Positions 44,601 to 55,300 of a stretch of 64,000 nucleotides of DNA are shown in pieces; position 1 is the first letter of the stretch, and each line of letters begins with the position of its first letter. Both the position numbers and the translations under genes were made by a program. The notes under the pieces are model-generated. The model was not told where the DNA came from and searched no databases. It saw nothing but the letters and a program-made list of their open reading frames with translations. The stretch is from the NCBI GenBank assembly GCA_928085145.1, contig OV725083.1, positions 39,803,728 to 39,867,727 of the forward strand. The letters run 5' to 3'. This DNA is from Nezara viridula. Taxonomy: Eukaryota > Arthropoda > Insecta > Hemiptera > Pentatomidae.

Positions 44601-45060
44601 GGTCTACATCTCAACAGTTGAGAAACTTCCTTCAAAAATTAATAAACACACACAAAAAAAACAATGCTGGAAGGTGTATAAAACGTGCATACCTCACAAA
44701 TGTTTTTATTTTTCGTTTCTCTTTCTTCATATGCTGTAAGATGGGGTAACTTTGGGACAGCTGGTAAAATTTAGTTAGTGGTGATTCCTTGGTGGATATA
44801 ATGTGTTGGTTCAGTCTGCAAAAACGTGCATATACTGCGCTGCTATCCTGCGACACACTACTCTTAAGGCACAAGCGAAAGTTTCATGAAAACAATAATT
44901 TTGAAAAAAGCAATGGAAGTAAATAAAACCTAACTGCACAACGAGAGTAGTGAACTAGGTTTCTCAGACTGAACCGACACAGTTTACCTACCACGGAATC
45001 ACCACTAACTAAATTTTATCCCCTTTCCCAAAGGTTACCCATCTTACGGTATGTGATCTC
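44601..45060. other. Unassigned DNA with a local inverted repeat
   Basis: GGTGATTCCTTGGTGGATAT (44780) is partly mirrored near 44990 (ACCACGGAATCACC), and AATTTAGTTAGTGGTG by CACCACTAACTAAATT. Hence 44740-45050 folds back on itself, flanked by Penelope-like relics. Confidence 0.45.
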
Positions 45061-45069
45061 GTATTTCTG

Positions 45070-45160
45070 ACTTGATGATGGCTGAATGGCGGAAGTTGGC
45101 AATTTAACGATTCACCTGTATGTTGGTGACTTATGGCTTTATAGTTTGGATTATATTAAA
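45070..45160 (+). repeat. Penelope-like tail relic
   Basis: CTTGATGATGGCTGAATGGC, GGAAGTTGGC is a decayed hammerhead outline. It is followed by AACGATTCACCTGTATGTTG and CTTTATAGTTTGGATT, the tail block common to 32.74, 33.0 and 57.2 kb. Confidence 0.45.
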
Positions 45161-45280
45161 TAGATTAAATTTAAAAAAGTATTAGTTAATAAATACTCCT
45201 TCAGTGTATAGATGCAACCTTCTTTTTCCTTTAGTATATATTTGGATGGTAAGATGTATAATCTCTTGTAATTAACTGTT

Positions 45281-45571
45281 CACCTATACACTAGCGGATC
45301 CAGGATGTAATTTTGGGGAGGGCTTCAGCCCTTAAGCTTTTTTTTTTTCATAAAAATAACGATAATTACTTAGGAAAAAAAGAAAGAAACTAACTCCTAT
45401 AATAGTGTCCTTTTAGGACTTTTTTTGTTATTACACGAACCGAAGTATACTTTAAGTGATAGGTTTTTAATATTTTTTTCCATAAAACATGGTTATATTT
45501 TGCCATTTTGGGGGAGGGGGCTTCTGCCCCAAAGCCCTCTCCCCTTCCGTAGATTCGCCCATGTACCTATA
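45281..45571. mobile_element. hAT-type MITE nested in a Penelope-like tail
   Basis: The element spans 45289-45563 (275 bp). Its left end CACTAGCGGATCCAGG is the widespread hAT terminus type (CA-TGGCGGATCCAGG). The right end is the inverse of CATGGGCGAATCTACGG. Subterminal GGGGAGGGCTTCAGCCC and GGGGGAGGGGGCTTCTGCCC are G-rich mirrors. Flanks CACCTATA and TACCTATA agree at seven of eight positions. The flanks outside join into the Penelope-like tail sequence. Confidence 0.8.
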
Positions 45572-45640
45572 TATTACAAGACTCAAGGCTTTACGGTTTG
45601 GAATTTTCCGTTTAAATCCTTATTTTTAATTCAGTTTTAT
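45572..45640 (+). repeat. Penelope-like tail, continuation after the hAT MITE
   Basis: AAGGCTTTACGGTTTGGAAT, TTTCCGTTTAAATCC continues the tail block interrupted at 45288. Confidence 0.5.
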
Positions 45641-46412
45641 AATATATTATATTTTATACTCTTTGCCATCTTTATTATTTTTCTTATCGATTGGACGCCT
45701 ATCTTTGTAATATAACATACTTTTATATGATATGTGAATATATAACTTCACCAAGTGATATATTCTCAAATCCTTTTTGCCTCCTATTTCGTGGTGCCAA
45801 AGGGGCCGTAAAACCTTAAACTATCCTATCCTTCCATAAAATGCCAATTTCCGTCGGATATATCGCCATCGGTGGATTTGCATAGATATAGCACCGCCAA
45901 CCTCCAACACCCCCCTTCCTTTCATGACTTAAGTTTTAATAGACTGCTCTCGATATTGGCTAGCAGTTTAGTGGCGAGTTCTGGGAGCAGTTTGGTGTTG
46001 GAGTCTCTCCTCGGCTAGTGGAGAAGTTTATTAAGGATCATATCCACCCCGATGGCGTTGTTGGCTCAAAGGAGGAGAAGGTTAGGAGTGGTGTTGTTTA
46101 ATAGCGGTCGCCTTGGTTACTCTAGACAATGGCCACGGCTATCGACTGGCTTGTCTCTAAGGCCTCGGTGAACTTGGCTCAACTTCAAAACCCAACTTTA
46201 ATAAAACATCAAGGCTTCATTTTAACAAGTTTTCGCCTCCTTCGTATTCTAGTTTCATGAGCTCTCATTAGAATAAACTATTAGCTAGTGTTATTCATTT
46301 ATTTATTGATGTAGGAGATACACGAACATCAGATACCTTCAAAATATGGTACTTATTTTTTCGAAACCTTGCTTTGAAGGACCAATTATTCCTTGTCATT
46401 TAAATTATGAAT
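45641..46412. other. Unassigned DNA with GC-richer stretch
   Basis: Bases 45860-46200 are GC-richer and unique in this window. No open frame of note and no recognised family. Confidence 0.35.
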
Positions 46413-46416
46413 CCTA

Positions 46417-46885
46417 TACAGTGTGTCCCATAAGTAGAATATTTATTTATATAAATATTTATATGAGTGTTAGCAAATCCCAAGAGCTACAAAAAAGTTC
46501 ATATAAACAATTTCCCAATTTCAGCAGGAGCATTGCTCGAAGAATCACATATAATTAAAATATGAGTTTTCTATGAAGAAAGTTCTTGTTAAACACATCT
46601 AACAAAGATAACTTTATTTTCATCCATATATATACCATTTTAATAAAAATTTCAACATGTCAAAAATATTATCAAATTATATTTGGAAGATATGTTGAAC
46701 TAAGCTTTAAAACTAGGAAATTTAAGATTTCTGCTTTTTTAAGCGAGTCACGTTTTTCGTTGAATAGTAAGCGATAACTTAAAAAATATTTGATTTAATT
46801 AACTAAACACTGCTCCGTAGTAAACTAGACTAAATTTACTTTAAATGAAAATCGATTTTGTCATCGTTAAAACTATTTAAAAAGC
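46417..46885 (+). repeat. Family I repeat, longest copy
   Basis: Begins ACAGTGTGTCCCATAAGTAG and includes CAAGAGCTACAAAAAAGTTC, TTTTTTAAGCGAGTCACG and TAGTAAACTAGACTAAATTT. About 110 bases (46555-46700) are extra relative to 31.45 kb. No matching right terminus or transposase is visible. Confidence 0.55.
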
Positions 46886-47099
46886 AAAATCGGGCGGACA
46901 AACATAGCTAAGTTCCGTTTATAAAAAAAAGTACCATAACCACTTTCAGTGAAAAATATCATTTTTTAATATTTATAAATAAAGTTTTATGGCAATCATG
47001 TTCATTACAATTTACCCTGTAACACCAATGAGCCAAATTTCAGCAAAGTAGTAGGAAATCCAAAACACATTTTTGGAGTTAAAACATCTTTAGGCGCAT

Positions 47100-47395
47100 T
47101 TTCACAAAGTGCAAGACCAAGACCAGGACTGATAAAAAAAAATCTATTTTTTAAATGCGAATTAAAGCAAAATAGTTAATAATAATTGACAATCTTGATT
47201 ACTCTATGTTAATAATTGGTATAACCAATATACTTTTGCATTTAACTCCTCTAATTTTTGATTCGGGCTTAGTTAGGTTTCTCCTATCTAAAAAATTACA
47301 GTAATAACTCTATAGTAATAAGCTTATAAGTAACTGCAAGACTGTTGCGAAACCAAGACCAAGACTCGTATCGGTCTTGCATTTGGGCAACAATA
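47100..47395. mobile_element. hAT-like MITE, one end truncated
   Basis: Same orientation as 37.04-37.41 kb, from CAAGACCAAGACC to CATTTGGGCAACAATA. The left terminus is missing (AAGTGCAAGACC replaces it). Confidence 0.7.
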
Positions 47396-47399
47396 ATTC

Positions 47400-47950
47400 T
47401 GTATAAGGCGATGATTTATCTGAAATCGAATTTTTACTTTAATTCTATTGCAATAAAATAATTATTCTGTTATGTTATGATTGTAATTTTCATTAATTAT
47501 TTTCCTAAAATCATTGCTTCCTAAAATGATATTCACATGGATTTTAATTTACTCATCGATTGATATTTTGCCTCCGACAAACTACCCCAAATCGCAAGAT
47601 GATTATTTCATTTATAGAACTTCTCTCTGACCAGTTCGGGGTTCGCTCCTCTGCATATATCATGATAAACTCGCACGGCATTATGGGAGGGTTAATTGAT
47701 GTAGCAGACTCAGTGATAACAAGACAGAACTTATTGCCTACGTATTTCTCAACAAGGAGGCATTAAATATGTCTGCCTCCTTCTGTCCACTTAAGATCCT
47801 TATCCCAACAACTGGAAGCTGTTCTGGAGTGAGCGGGACTTCTGGAAATAACTTATCCTGTTGGGTTACAATTAGGCGATTTATTGCTCGGGATGGCGGG
47901 GAGAGGGGAGAGGAGGTAGATAAGTCGCTGTGTTACCAAATGAATACAAA
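47400..47950. other. Unassigned DNA
   Basis: Bases 47560-47930 are less AT-rich and open in two short frames with no recognised domain. They precede the segmental duplication. Confidence 0.35.
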
Positions 47951-47954
47951 TTAT

Positions 47955-48359
47955 CCCGTGTGCTTTGTTCTGATTACTGCGTGTATGTATAAATAAACAT
48001 TCCTTCATTTGTGAGGTTTTTTTATTTTTTATTATTGTCTATCATTTCATCGAAAGTTTCAACTTTTATTTTGTATGTTATAGCGATTACTCTAAATGTA
48101 GCGATGAACTGGAGAAACTTGGAAGGAAAAATCATTTCAGGGGGTTTCTCCAAGGATCACTCATTTATTTATTTTTTTTACCGACAACAATTCACCCTAA
48201 TAAAATTATTTCAAACTTAAATACTTCAACTTTTGGTATCAAATCCTGTGCTCCGGATGTAAAGAACACTGTGTACATTTTTTTATTAAATTATTTAGTA
48301 AATAAGAAATAAATTTGAATAGCTCAAAGTTATGGAACTTTGGCTTTCCTAAACAAATA

Positions 48360-48406
<47 letters not shown>

Positions 48407-48815
48407 ATATATATATATGCACATGTATTGGTGGTTACCTCCGGGATATGGAATTAAGCATTATCTCTTTATACTAGAAAACAGTCATGAGTAGAATCAT
48501 AAATCTAATATTTTTGCATCTCTACAAAAGGAAGTTTTGTATTCGTGTGTAAGTTAAAAAAATTTTTTGTCCAAAATCTAAAATTCTCACTGTCGTTTTA
48601 CTTTCTGTAAATTAAGATAAAAAATTTTGTCCATGTCTTTCTGTAGTGAATTCCAAGTAACGGGTATGTCATCGGTCACGTTTAATGCGAATTTAGTAAA
48701 ATCCGAGATCTTGTGGGTTGTTACCTAGACGGTCATCATATTCTATCAAAGAAATCATATTCTACTAAAGAAAAATTAAACACAATACAATACTTAAAAT
48801 GATATACAATAAAAA
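47955..48815 (+). repeat. Segmental duplication unit 1
   Basis: From TGTGCTTTGTTCTGATTACT through TATCATTTCATCGAAAGTTT, ACTTCAACTTTTGGTATCAA and GTCATCGGTCACGTTTAATG to TTCTACTAAAGAAAAATTAA. It contains a (TA)n tract at 48366-48418 absent from unit 2. It lacks the retroelement insert found in units 2 and 3, so it keeps the empty site (GGTCACGTTTAATGCG). Confidence 0.8.
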
Positions 48816-48841
48816 AGTATGTATGCAGGGTAAAAAAGTAT

Positions 48842-49872
48842 GTGTGCTTTGTTCTGATTACTGCATGTATGTAGTATAAATATACATTCCTTCATTTGAG
48901 TTTTTTTTTTTTAATATAGTCTATCATTTCATCGAAATTAAAAATTATCATTTCATCGGAAGTTTCAACTTTTATTTTGTATGTTATAGCGATTACTATA
49001 AATGAAGCGATGAATTAGAGAAATTTGAAAGGAAAAATCATTTCAGAGGGCTTCACCGAAGATCACTCATCTATTTTTTTTTCCCACAACAATTCACACT
49101 ACTAAAATTATTTCAAACTAAAATACTTTAACTCTTGGTATCAAATCCTGTGCTCCGAAGGTAAAGAACACTATGTACATTTTCTTATTAAATAATTTAA
49201 TAAATAAGAAATAAATTTGAATACCTCAAAGTTATGAAATATTGGCTTCCCTAAACAAGTACAAAAATGGTTATATATGCACCTTTTGTGGTTACCTCCA
49301 GTGTATAGAAGTAAGCTTTATCTCTTTATACTAGAAAAACAGTCATGAGTTGAATCAGAAATCTAATATTTTTGCTTATTCTCTACCAAAGGAAGTTTTG
49401 TATTCGTGAGGAAGTTAAAAAAAAATGTTTGTCCAAAATCAAAAATTCTCAATTTTTAGTATATCTGTAAATTGAGATAAAAATTTTGTCCGTCTATGTC
49501 TTTCTTTAGTCAAGTCCAAGTAAAGGGTATATCATCGGTCATCTTTCTTTTCTTTTTTTTTTTTTATTAGTTGGAAATTAATACATTCTGCCACATTGGA
49601 GGCCATTAATATCAAAGCTGCATTAAACATTAGCGCAATATGTACATACAAATGATAAATAAAATAGATATAATAAAGAAAAAGAATTGTAGAAATTAAA
49701 ATAAGAAAATTACAATACATACGTACAAAAAAAAAATGAAATAATAGATAGAAATAAAACAGATTTACACCTATATACAGTAAGCTACATTTAATGCAGA
49801 TTTAGTAAAATCCAAGGTCTTGTGAGTTGGTACATAGACGGTCTTATATCAATTTCATCATATTCTACTAAA
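48842..49872 (+). repeat. Segmental duplication unit 2, carrying an insertion
   Basis: Repeats unit 1 from TGTGCTTTGTTCTGATTACT onward with moderate divergence. It is interrupted at about 49540-49786 by a minus-strand retroelement fragment between GGTCATC and ACATTTAATGC. Confidence 0.8.
49540..49786 (-). mobile_element. Retroelement 3' fragment inserted in unit 2 (family O)
   Basis: Starts with poly-T, then TATTAGTTGGAAATTAATAC, ATTCTGCCACATTGGAGGCC and an A/T-rich body to about GTAAGCTAC. Poly-T first implies a poly-A tailed element on the minus strand. Relatives at 50125-50355 and 17570-17640. Too little sequence to assign a clade. Confidence 0.6.
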
Positions 49873-50470
49873 GAAAAATTAATGAATTAGAGAAATTTGA
49901 AAGGAAAAATCATTTCAGAGGGCTTCACCAAAGATCACTCATCTATTTTTTTTTTCCGACAACAATTCACACTACTTAAATTATTTCAAACTTAAATACT
50001 TCAACTTTCTGTATCAAATCCTGTGCTCCGGACGTAAAGAATACTATTTACATTTTTTATTAAATAATTTAGTAAATAGGAAATAAATTTGAATAGCTCA
50101 AAGTTATGGAATATTGGCTCCCCTAAATTTTTTTATTAGTTGGAAATTAATACATTCTGCCACATTGGAGGCCATTAATATCAAAGCTACGTTAAACATT
50201 CGCGCAATATGTTCATACAAATGATGACTAAAATAGATATAATAAAGAAAAAGAATTGTAGAAAATAAAATAAGAAAATTAACATACATACGTACAAAAG
50301 AAAAATGAAATAATAGATAGAAATAAAACACATTTACACCTATATAAAGTAAGCTACATTTAATGCAAATTTAGTAAAATCCAAGATCTTGTGGGTTGGT
50401 ACATAGACGGTCTTATATCAATTTCATCATATTCTACTAAAGAAAAATTAAATACAATAAAAAAATATGT
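49873..50470 (+). repeat. Segmental duplication unit 3, deleted derivative of unit 2
   Basis: Begins at GAATTAGAGAAATTTGAAAG, shared with unit 2 rather than unit 1. It runs to ATTGGCTCCCCTAAA and jumps directly into the family O insert (50125-50355), then resumes CATTTAATGCAAATTTAGTA. About 300 bases before the insert and the 5' end of the unit are missing. Confidence 0.8.
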
Positions 50471-50473
50471 ATA

Positions 50474-50807
50474 CACGGTGTTTCAGGGTTACGTGGCAAA
50501 ACTGATAATATGAACTAAGGACCTCAAAACAAGAAAAAAATTTCCTCTGAAGGTATGTCCGCAAACGCTTTATTTAGGAAATATTCACTCTTAAAGATTT
50601 TAGTTGTTATGAATTATTTACGTTATATGAAATGAATAAAACCTATTTATTAATTAAATGTAAACATCAACATTTATATTAAATCTTTTTCAAAGGGAAG
50701 GTATGTCCACAAACGCTTTGTTCAGCAGATGGATTAGATAGAATACTAATATGGCCTTTTATCCCTAACTGTATAAAAGCTATTAGCAACATATTGATTA
50801 ATACTAT
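50474..50807 (+). repeat. Probable left end of the DUF4817-associated element
   Basis: ACACGGTGTTTCAGGGTTAC is a common arthropod transposon terminus form. AAGGTATGTCCGCAAACGCT recurs as AAGGTATGTCCACAAACGCT about 150 bases later, a short direct duplication. The region leads into the peptide remnant at 50808. Confidence 0.4.
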
Positions 50808-51065
50808 TTGGAGTTAGCTTTGGGAACTCTCGATAACATTTATCAGTTTGTTAGAGGCTGTCGCAGAGTACTCATCATTATGCCTTCCATTTATACTAAT
50901 GGTGGATATGCCGATATCGTGTTTGTATGCGGTTTTTGCAATGGTAATGCTAAAATTCTGTCCGTAGTGAATATGCCTGGCGATTTCCGAATAGATGATA
51001 GCCGAACAAGTCTATCTTTAGCTCCACGTTTCAACGTCTTGAAGAAACTTGTACATTTGGTATAA
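50808..51065 (+). pseudogene. DUF4817-like N-terminal remnant
   Basis: The 85-codon frame contains MPSIYTNGGYADIVFVCGFC followed by Asn-Gly-Asn-Ala at about residues 25-48. This strongly resembles the start of DUF4817 proteins (Y-T-x-E-Y-A-D-x-x-F-x-Y-G-x-x-x-G-N-A), a helix-turn-helix-like domain common in arthropod repeats of unknown role. After Asn-Ala-Lys the expected RF-P-x-RR segment is replaced by unrelated residues, so the copy is rearranged or deleted. The 24 residues before the Met of MPSI may be extra. It is probably transposon debris, not a gene. Confidence 0.55.
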
Positions 51066-51260
51066 TAAATACCACTTGCTGATGAGATTTTTGCTCCTTT
51101 ACGAAATGAATTTGTATTTTTTTTTTAACGTTGGCGGGTTATTTTGTTCTTTACCTGCATTTAGGGACACAAAGCTATTTAATTATAACGACTAACATAT
51201 ATTTTTTATCTCAGTGAGTTTTTACTCTTTTATATTAATTTATATGTACACACTTTCTGT
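51066..51260. other. Unassigned AT-rich DNA
   Basis: Nothing recognised. Confidence 0.3.
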
Positions 51261-51264
51261 ACCG

Positions 51265-51640
51265 GGCCACGCGATGCTGTTTCTCAGTCTGATTAAATGG
51301 AAAAATGAAGCTGAAATCTCCAATGTTTTGAACATTATATCTCTGCTCCAAATCATTCGATTATTGTGATTTTTTTTTTTAAATTTGCAGAAAATTGGGG
51401 AAGCTTTTAAATAATCATTGGTACAAAAATTGTGTACTTTTTGAGTTATTCGCAAACATAATACTGAATACATCGTTACATTTTGGCATATTTTTTTCAC
51501 GGAAGCATGTTATATGCATAACTTAAAAGAGTTTCAAGGAGAAGTCTAGCCAAGTTTAATTAAAATCGTTACTGCCGTTTAGGCGCTACAGTCTAAAAAG
51601 CTACTCACGTTTTTCGACTGCCTTTCCGAAACCGAAGGCC
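51265..51640 (-). repeat. Family A, diverged copy
   Basis: Minus-strand blocks AGACTGTAGCGCCTAAACGG, AACATGCTTCCGTGAAAAAA and ACTCAAAAAGTACACAATTT follow family A order but with many substitutions, similar in divergence to 34.9 kb. This suggests an older subfamily. Confidence 0.55.
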
Positions 51641-51671
51641 AAACGGTAATTACATTTATATATTTTTTTTT

Positions 51672-52055
51672 TCTTTATTATTTCTTAATGATATTTACAA
51701 CTGTGTTAAATAAATACATCTAGTAAATTTGAACATGTGGATATGATGACATGAAAACACTTGCTGAGTAACTACCCAATGGTAGCTCTCATGTGATATG
51801 TCTACATTAGATCACGGGGCCATCTTCTTTTCAGACGCATCGGAGGTTTATCAGGAATTGGAGAGGAAGAAAGGTTAGAAATTAGAGGGTTGGGATGATT
51901 CTGAAGTTTATTATGGAAGGATAGGTATCTAGATTGGGCCAGATCTGAAACATTAAGGTCATTATGGATGGTTTTATTTTTAACGAAGTAGGGAGCATTG
52001 AGGATTAAATTTATATAAAAACACTCCTGAATACGATAGGAACATTTCAAAATTT
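51672..52055 (-). pseudogene. Jockey LINE C-terminus and 3' UTR
   Basis: The minus-strand frame 52050-51802 encodes LNAPYFVKNKTIHNDLNVSD, LAQSRYLSFHNKLQNHPNPL, and the terminus SSPIPDKPPMRLKRRWPRDL. The 3' UTR follows to about 51672. The part upstream of LNAPYF is foreign sequence, so the copy is truncated or rearranged at that point. Confidence 0.8.
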
Positions 52056-52059
52056 TAAA

Positions 52060-53160
52060 GCAATTGGTGAAGAAGTTTTGGATTAGTTTTGAAAAAACGT
52101 ATCAAGTTTGTATTTATATAGATTTACACCAACTTACATAGATATTTCTCCTTAAATGTACGCGAAAGATAGTTAAACACCATCAATTGAATTTTAAATA
52201 TTATTAATATCCCAAGAAATTATTAACAATACAACGGAATAAGCCCTTCTTGCAATACGATAAAATATAATTTAAAATAAGAGTAAAGGTAGGAGCTGGT
52301 ATAAAGGAGATATTCCTTACAATTGGAAGGGATTAGCTTCGGAGAGATGGATAGAGGGGGGAGTGGAAGGGGGGTGGAAAGCTGCTTTTTGATTTAGTTA
52401 TCCACTTTTCCGGCTCATCAGATATTCTCCAGGCCCTGGAAGGAACTGCCGCTCTTAAGAGTATTCGCCTCCAAGGCCTCTTTAATATTCATCGTGAAAA
52501 ATGGCCACTGCCTCCGCAAGGGAGGGATTCCGTCACCAATTGGAAGTGTCGGCACATCTTAGGAACCGATTCAATAGAAGGCGTTATCGAAATTTTAGGC
52601 GGAGTACAATGGAAATTATTTAGCAATACAGATGGCCGTGGGGTTGAACTTGGTTGGAAGTTAGTTCGAAATACAGAGCTAAAAAAAGGCGAGGTTATTT
52701 CTGTATTTTATTGTGAGAGTTCACAATAATGATTGTACATTATTAAGCAGTCCATTAATTAATTTTATTCATTATTTTTTCCTAAGATTTTTTTATTTTA
52801 AAATAGGGAAAATCCCTTTCCTCGACGGAGCAGTAAAGTTCCTCGTTTTATTTTCAGTTGATTCGTTATTTTTCTTGAAACAATGCCAAAGGAAATTAAT
52901 TTAATTTTGGTTCTTTCTACACCAGAGGAGAACATTATATAATAATATTCCAGTAGTGTTGGCATGCACCCACACATTATTAATCCCTTGTAATTTTCGC
53001 ATTGCAGTAATTTCTAAGTTGACACGTAAAGTTGTTTTTTTAATAGAAATGTTTCCAATTTAATATTAGCTTCATTCAATTTCATGTGATAAATATCAGC
53101 AATAAAGTAAACGAGTTATTTTATAATTATTTAAAATAATAAAGTCGTAGAATAACGCCT
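52060..53160. other. Unassigned DNA with GC-richer island
   Basis: Bases 52285-52660 are G- and GC-rich (for example GGGGAGTGGAAGGGGGGTGG) and unique in the window. The 63-codon frame at 52713-52904 has no domain. No gene can be supported. Confidence 0.35.
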
Positions 53161-53162
53161 TC

Positions 53163-53420
53163 AAGTTTTATTTTATTTATTTATTTATATGATATTTACA
53201 ACTGTATACAAAAAATACATCTGGTAAATTCGCACATGAATATAATGACATGGAACACATGTTGAGAAACTATCCATTGGTAGCACTCTAATAATATGTC
53301 TATATTAGAAGATCACGTGGCCATCTTCTTTTCAGACGCCTCGGAGGGTTATCAGGAATCGAATAGGAAGCAAGGTTAGAGACAAGAGGGTTGGGATAGT
53401 TATGAAGTTTTCTTTCAAGT
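53163..53420 (-). pseudogene. Jockey LINE tail (last codons and 3' UTR)
   Basis: Minus strand: LHNYPNPLVSNLASYSIPDN, PPRRLKRRW-like end, then TTAGAGTGCTACCAATGGAT and the tail to about 53163. Truncated by an A-run at 53420. Confidence 0.75.
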
Positions 53421-53695
53421 TAAAAAAAAAAAAATAATAGTATCAGATCGAAGAAGGATACTTCTTAATTTAATATTACGAGAAGATCCGAAACATAAAT
53501 TATCTCAAAGAGCTAATGAACTAGATCTAGTAAACCTATCATCAATTGCAATTTCATCAAAACTGCATTAGGTCTAAATGCATACCAGAGATGGCACATC
53601 TCACATCAACAATCAAATGTACTTTGGAGGAAGCTGATATTGAAAATTAGCCATTCAAGCCCTGTTAGAAGACATCAATAAGAATAAAAACTACA
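53421..53695. other. Unassigned DNA
   Basis: Bases 53585-53615 (GGCACATCTCACATCAACAA) resemble 20.77-20.80 kb (ACACATCTCACATCAACCG), a minor shared block. Confidence 0.3.
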
Positions 53696-53699
53696 GTTT

Positions 53700-54055
53700 A
53701 TTTAAAACTGCGTAATTTTATACAAATATGATGAATTCAATCAAAATCGTTAGAGCTGTTTTCGAGATAATCGCTAAAATGTGATTAGTCTTTGATATAA
53801 AACGCTAATTCGAAGTAGATTTTGACGAAAAGGGGATGTTGCTGTTACATCCCTAACATATAAAAACCTTAAATATGCAATTTCGATTGCGCACTACTTT
53901 TCGTTTTTTAGCTAGACTGTTAACACACACACACCATTTTGCCGTACTTGGTTATTTGGACTCCGTTGAATTTGAAATTGGAAAATTTTCACGGTCGCAA
54001 TAGTTTCCCTTACTATATATATCATATATAGATAAGTGAAAGTAAAAATATAGCC
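53700..54055 (-). repeat. Family B interspersed repeat, diverged
   Basis: On the minus strand: TTTTTACTTTCACTTATCTA, ATATGATATATATAGTAAGG, GTGTGTGTGTTAACAGTCTA, GCTAAAAAACGAAAAGTAGT, ending at CGATTTTGATTGAATTCATC. Same order as 27.04-27.43 kb. Confidence 0.6.
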
Positions 54056-54595
54056 TTATTAATTTTTTTTTGTGTGTGTTTTGAACCCCCTACATAGAAA
54101 TTTTTGGAAACTGCACCTCTGAATCAAGGATGTATACAGGTAATTAACACAGTAATTAAGGACCGTTGAAAATATTATGTTAAAGGATTCATTATGGAGG
54201 AAGAATGGACAACAATAATTACAATCTTGCAAGTTAAGACTATAACAAGGCTAGCTGATATCAAGAATTCAAGGGCTTAATGGTTGTCCCTTAGCCTGGA
54301 ATGGCGGGGCAGGATGTTAGGAGCCAGCCCTAAGGGCTAAATATTAAGATAAGTGTCATTGTGAGGCCCTCGGCACAAAGACCTCAGATACACAAAAGTG
54401 GTCTACGGTGGCCCTTAACGCTCCCTTCTACACAATTTAGGGGTTTTATCGTCTCCGCAGCCAGGGTCGCTGAAAGTTTAAATCTCCTGTAAGGAGGACT
54501 GAGGACACATGGAGTATTCATGTTATGGCCCTCAATTTGTATATACAGAAGAGGAATTATTCTCGGCTAATGTGAACTAACTTAAATAAATATTA
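54056..54595. other. GC-richer unassigned island
   Basis: Bases 54285-54510 are GC-rich and unrelated to the repeats here. No supported open frame. Confidence 0.35.
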
Positions 54596-54599
54596 AATG

Positions 54600-54745
54600 T
54601 TTAGTATTATCGAATAGAATTTATTTTAAAAACGCTACAAAGTATTCCATAGTGGTTTATTATTTCCGAGCAATTATGTATCTAAAACGACATTACCTTC
54701 CTAGTAACAAAAAGAAAAGGAAATAAGATGTGATTCCTATTATTT
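54600..54745 (-). repeat. Family A right-end fragment, diverged
   Basis: The inverse of AATAATAAACCACTATGGAA, with the TAATGTCGTTTTAGATACAT-like block before it, corresponds to the last ~130 bases of family A. Confidence 0.5.
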
Positions 54746-54844
54746 AGTGTTGCTCCAAAAAGGTCTTGCACTAATAATATCTTACTTTTCCCTGGGGATT
54801 AAAGATTCTCCACCTATGGACTTATGTATTTATCTTTACTTTTA

Positions 54845-55115
54845 TGAAGTGCCGCTGATTTAGCCCTAGCCAGATACCTATCCTTTCATGATAAACTCCT
54901 GTCCCATCCGAATCCACTTTTTTTCCAGCTTTGCATCTTCCTCGATTCCTGATAATCCCACTAGGCGTCAGAAAAGAAGATGGACTCGTGATCTTCTCAC
55001 CTAGAATTAAATAGGGAGTGCTACCACTGGACAGTATCTCTTTTGTTCATGTCATTATTTCTAATGTGTGCAATGTTTACTAGTTGTATTGTTTATACAG
55101 TTGTAAATTTCTTTT
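54845..55115 (+). pseudogene. Jockey LINE tail (plus)
   Basis: Encodes a broken VPLI*PSQIPILS-type stretch equal to the DLAQSRYLSFHDKLL region, then CCTCGATTCCTGATAATCCC and the GAAAAGAAGATGGACTCGTG end, then the 3' UTR AGTGCTACCACTGGACAGTA, finishing ATACAGTTGTAAATTTCTTT. Confidence 0.7.
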
Positions 55116-55300
55116 TTTTTATTTTATTTAATTTTAATGAAATTTACAACTGTATTACATTAAAAATACAACAGGTAAATGTGGCATTAGTAACATGACA
55201 TGTAAAATATGAAGAGAAACTACCCATTGGTAGAACTCAAATTAAAGTTCTATATTACAAGATCCCGAGGCGATCTTCTTTTCAGACGCCTCGGAGGGGT
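55116..55300 (-). repeat. Jockey LINE tail (minus), abutting the plus tail
   Basis: GAAATTTACAACTGTATTAC through AAACTACCCATTGGTAGAAC to TTTTCAGACGCCTCGGAGGG is the same tail in reverse. The two poly-A ends meet at about 55105-55125, giving a tail-to-tail inverted junction. Confidence 0.75.

Noticed and set aside
49532..50331. Two similar minus-strand frames as a paralogous gene pair
   Set aside because: They are the same family O retroelement fragment copied by the segmental duplication; the hydrophobic look comes from AT-rich sequence.
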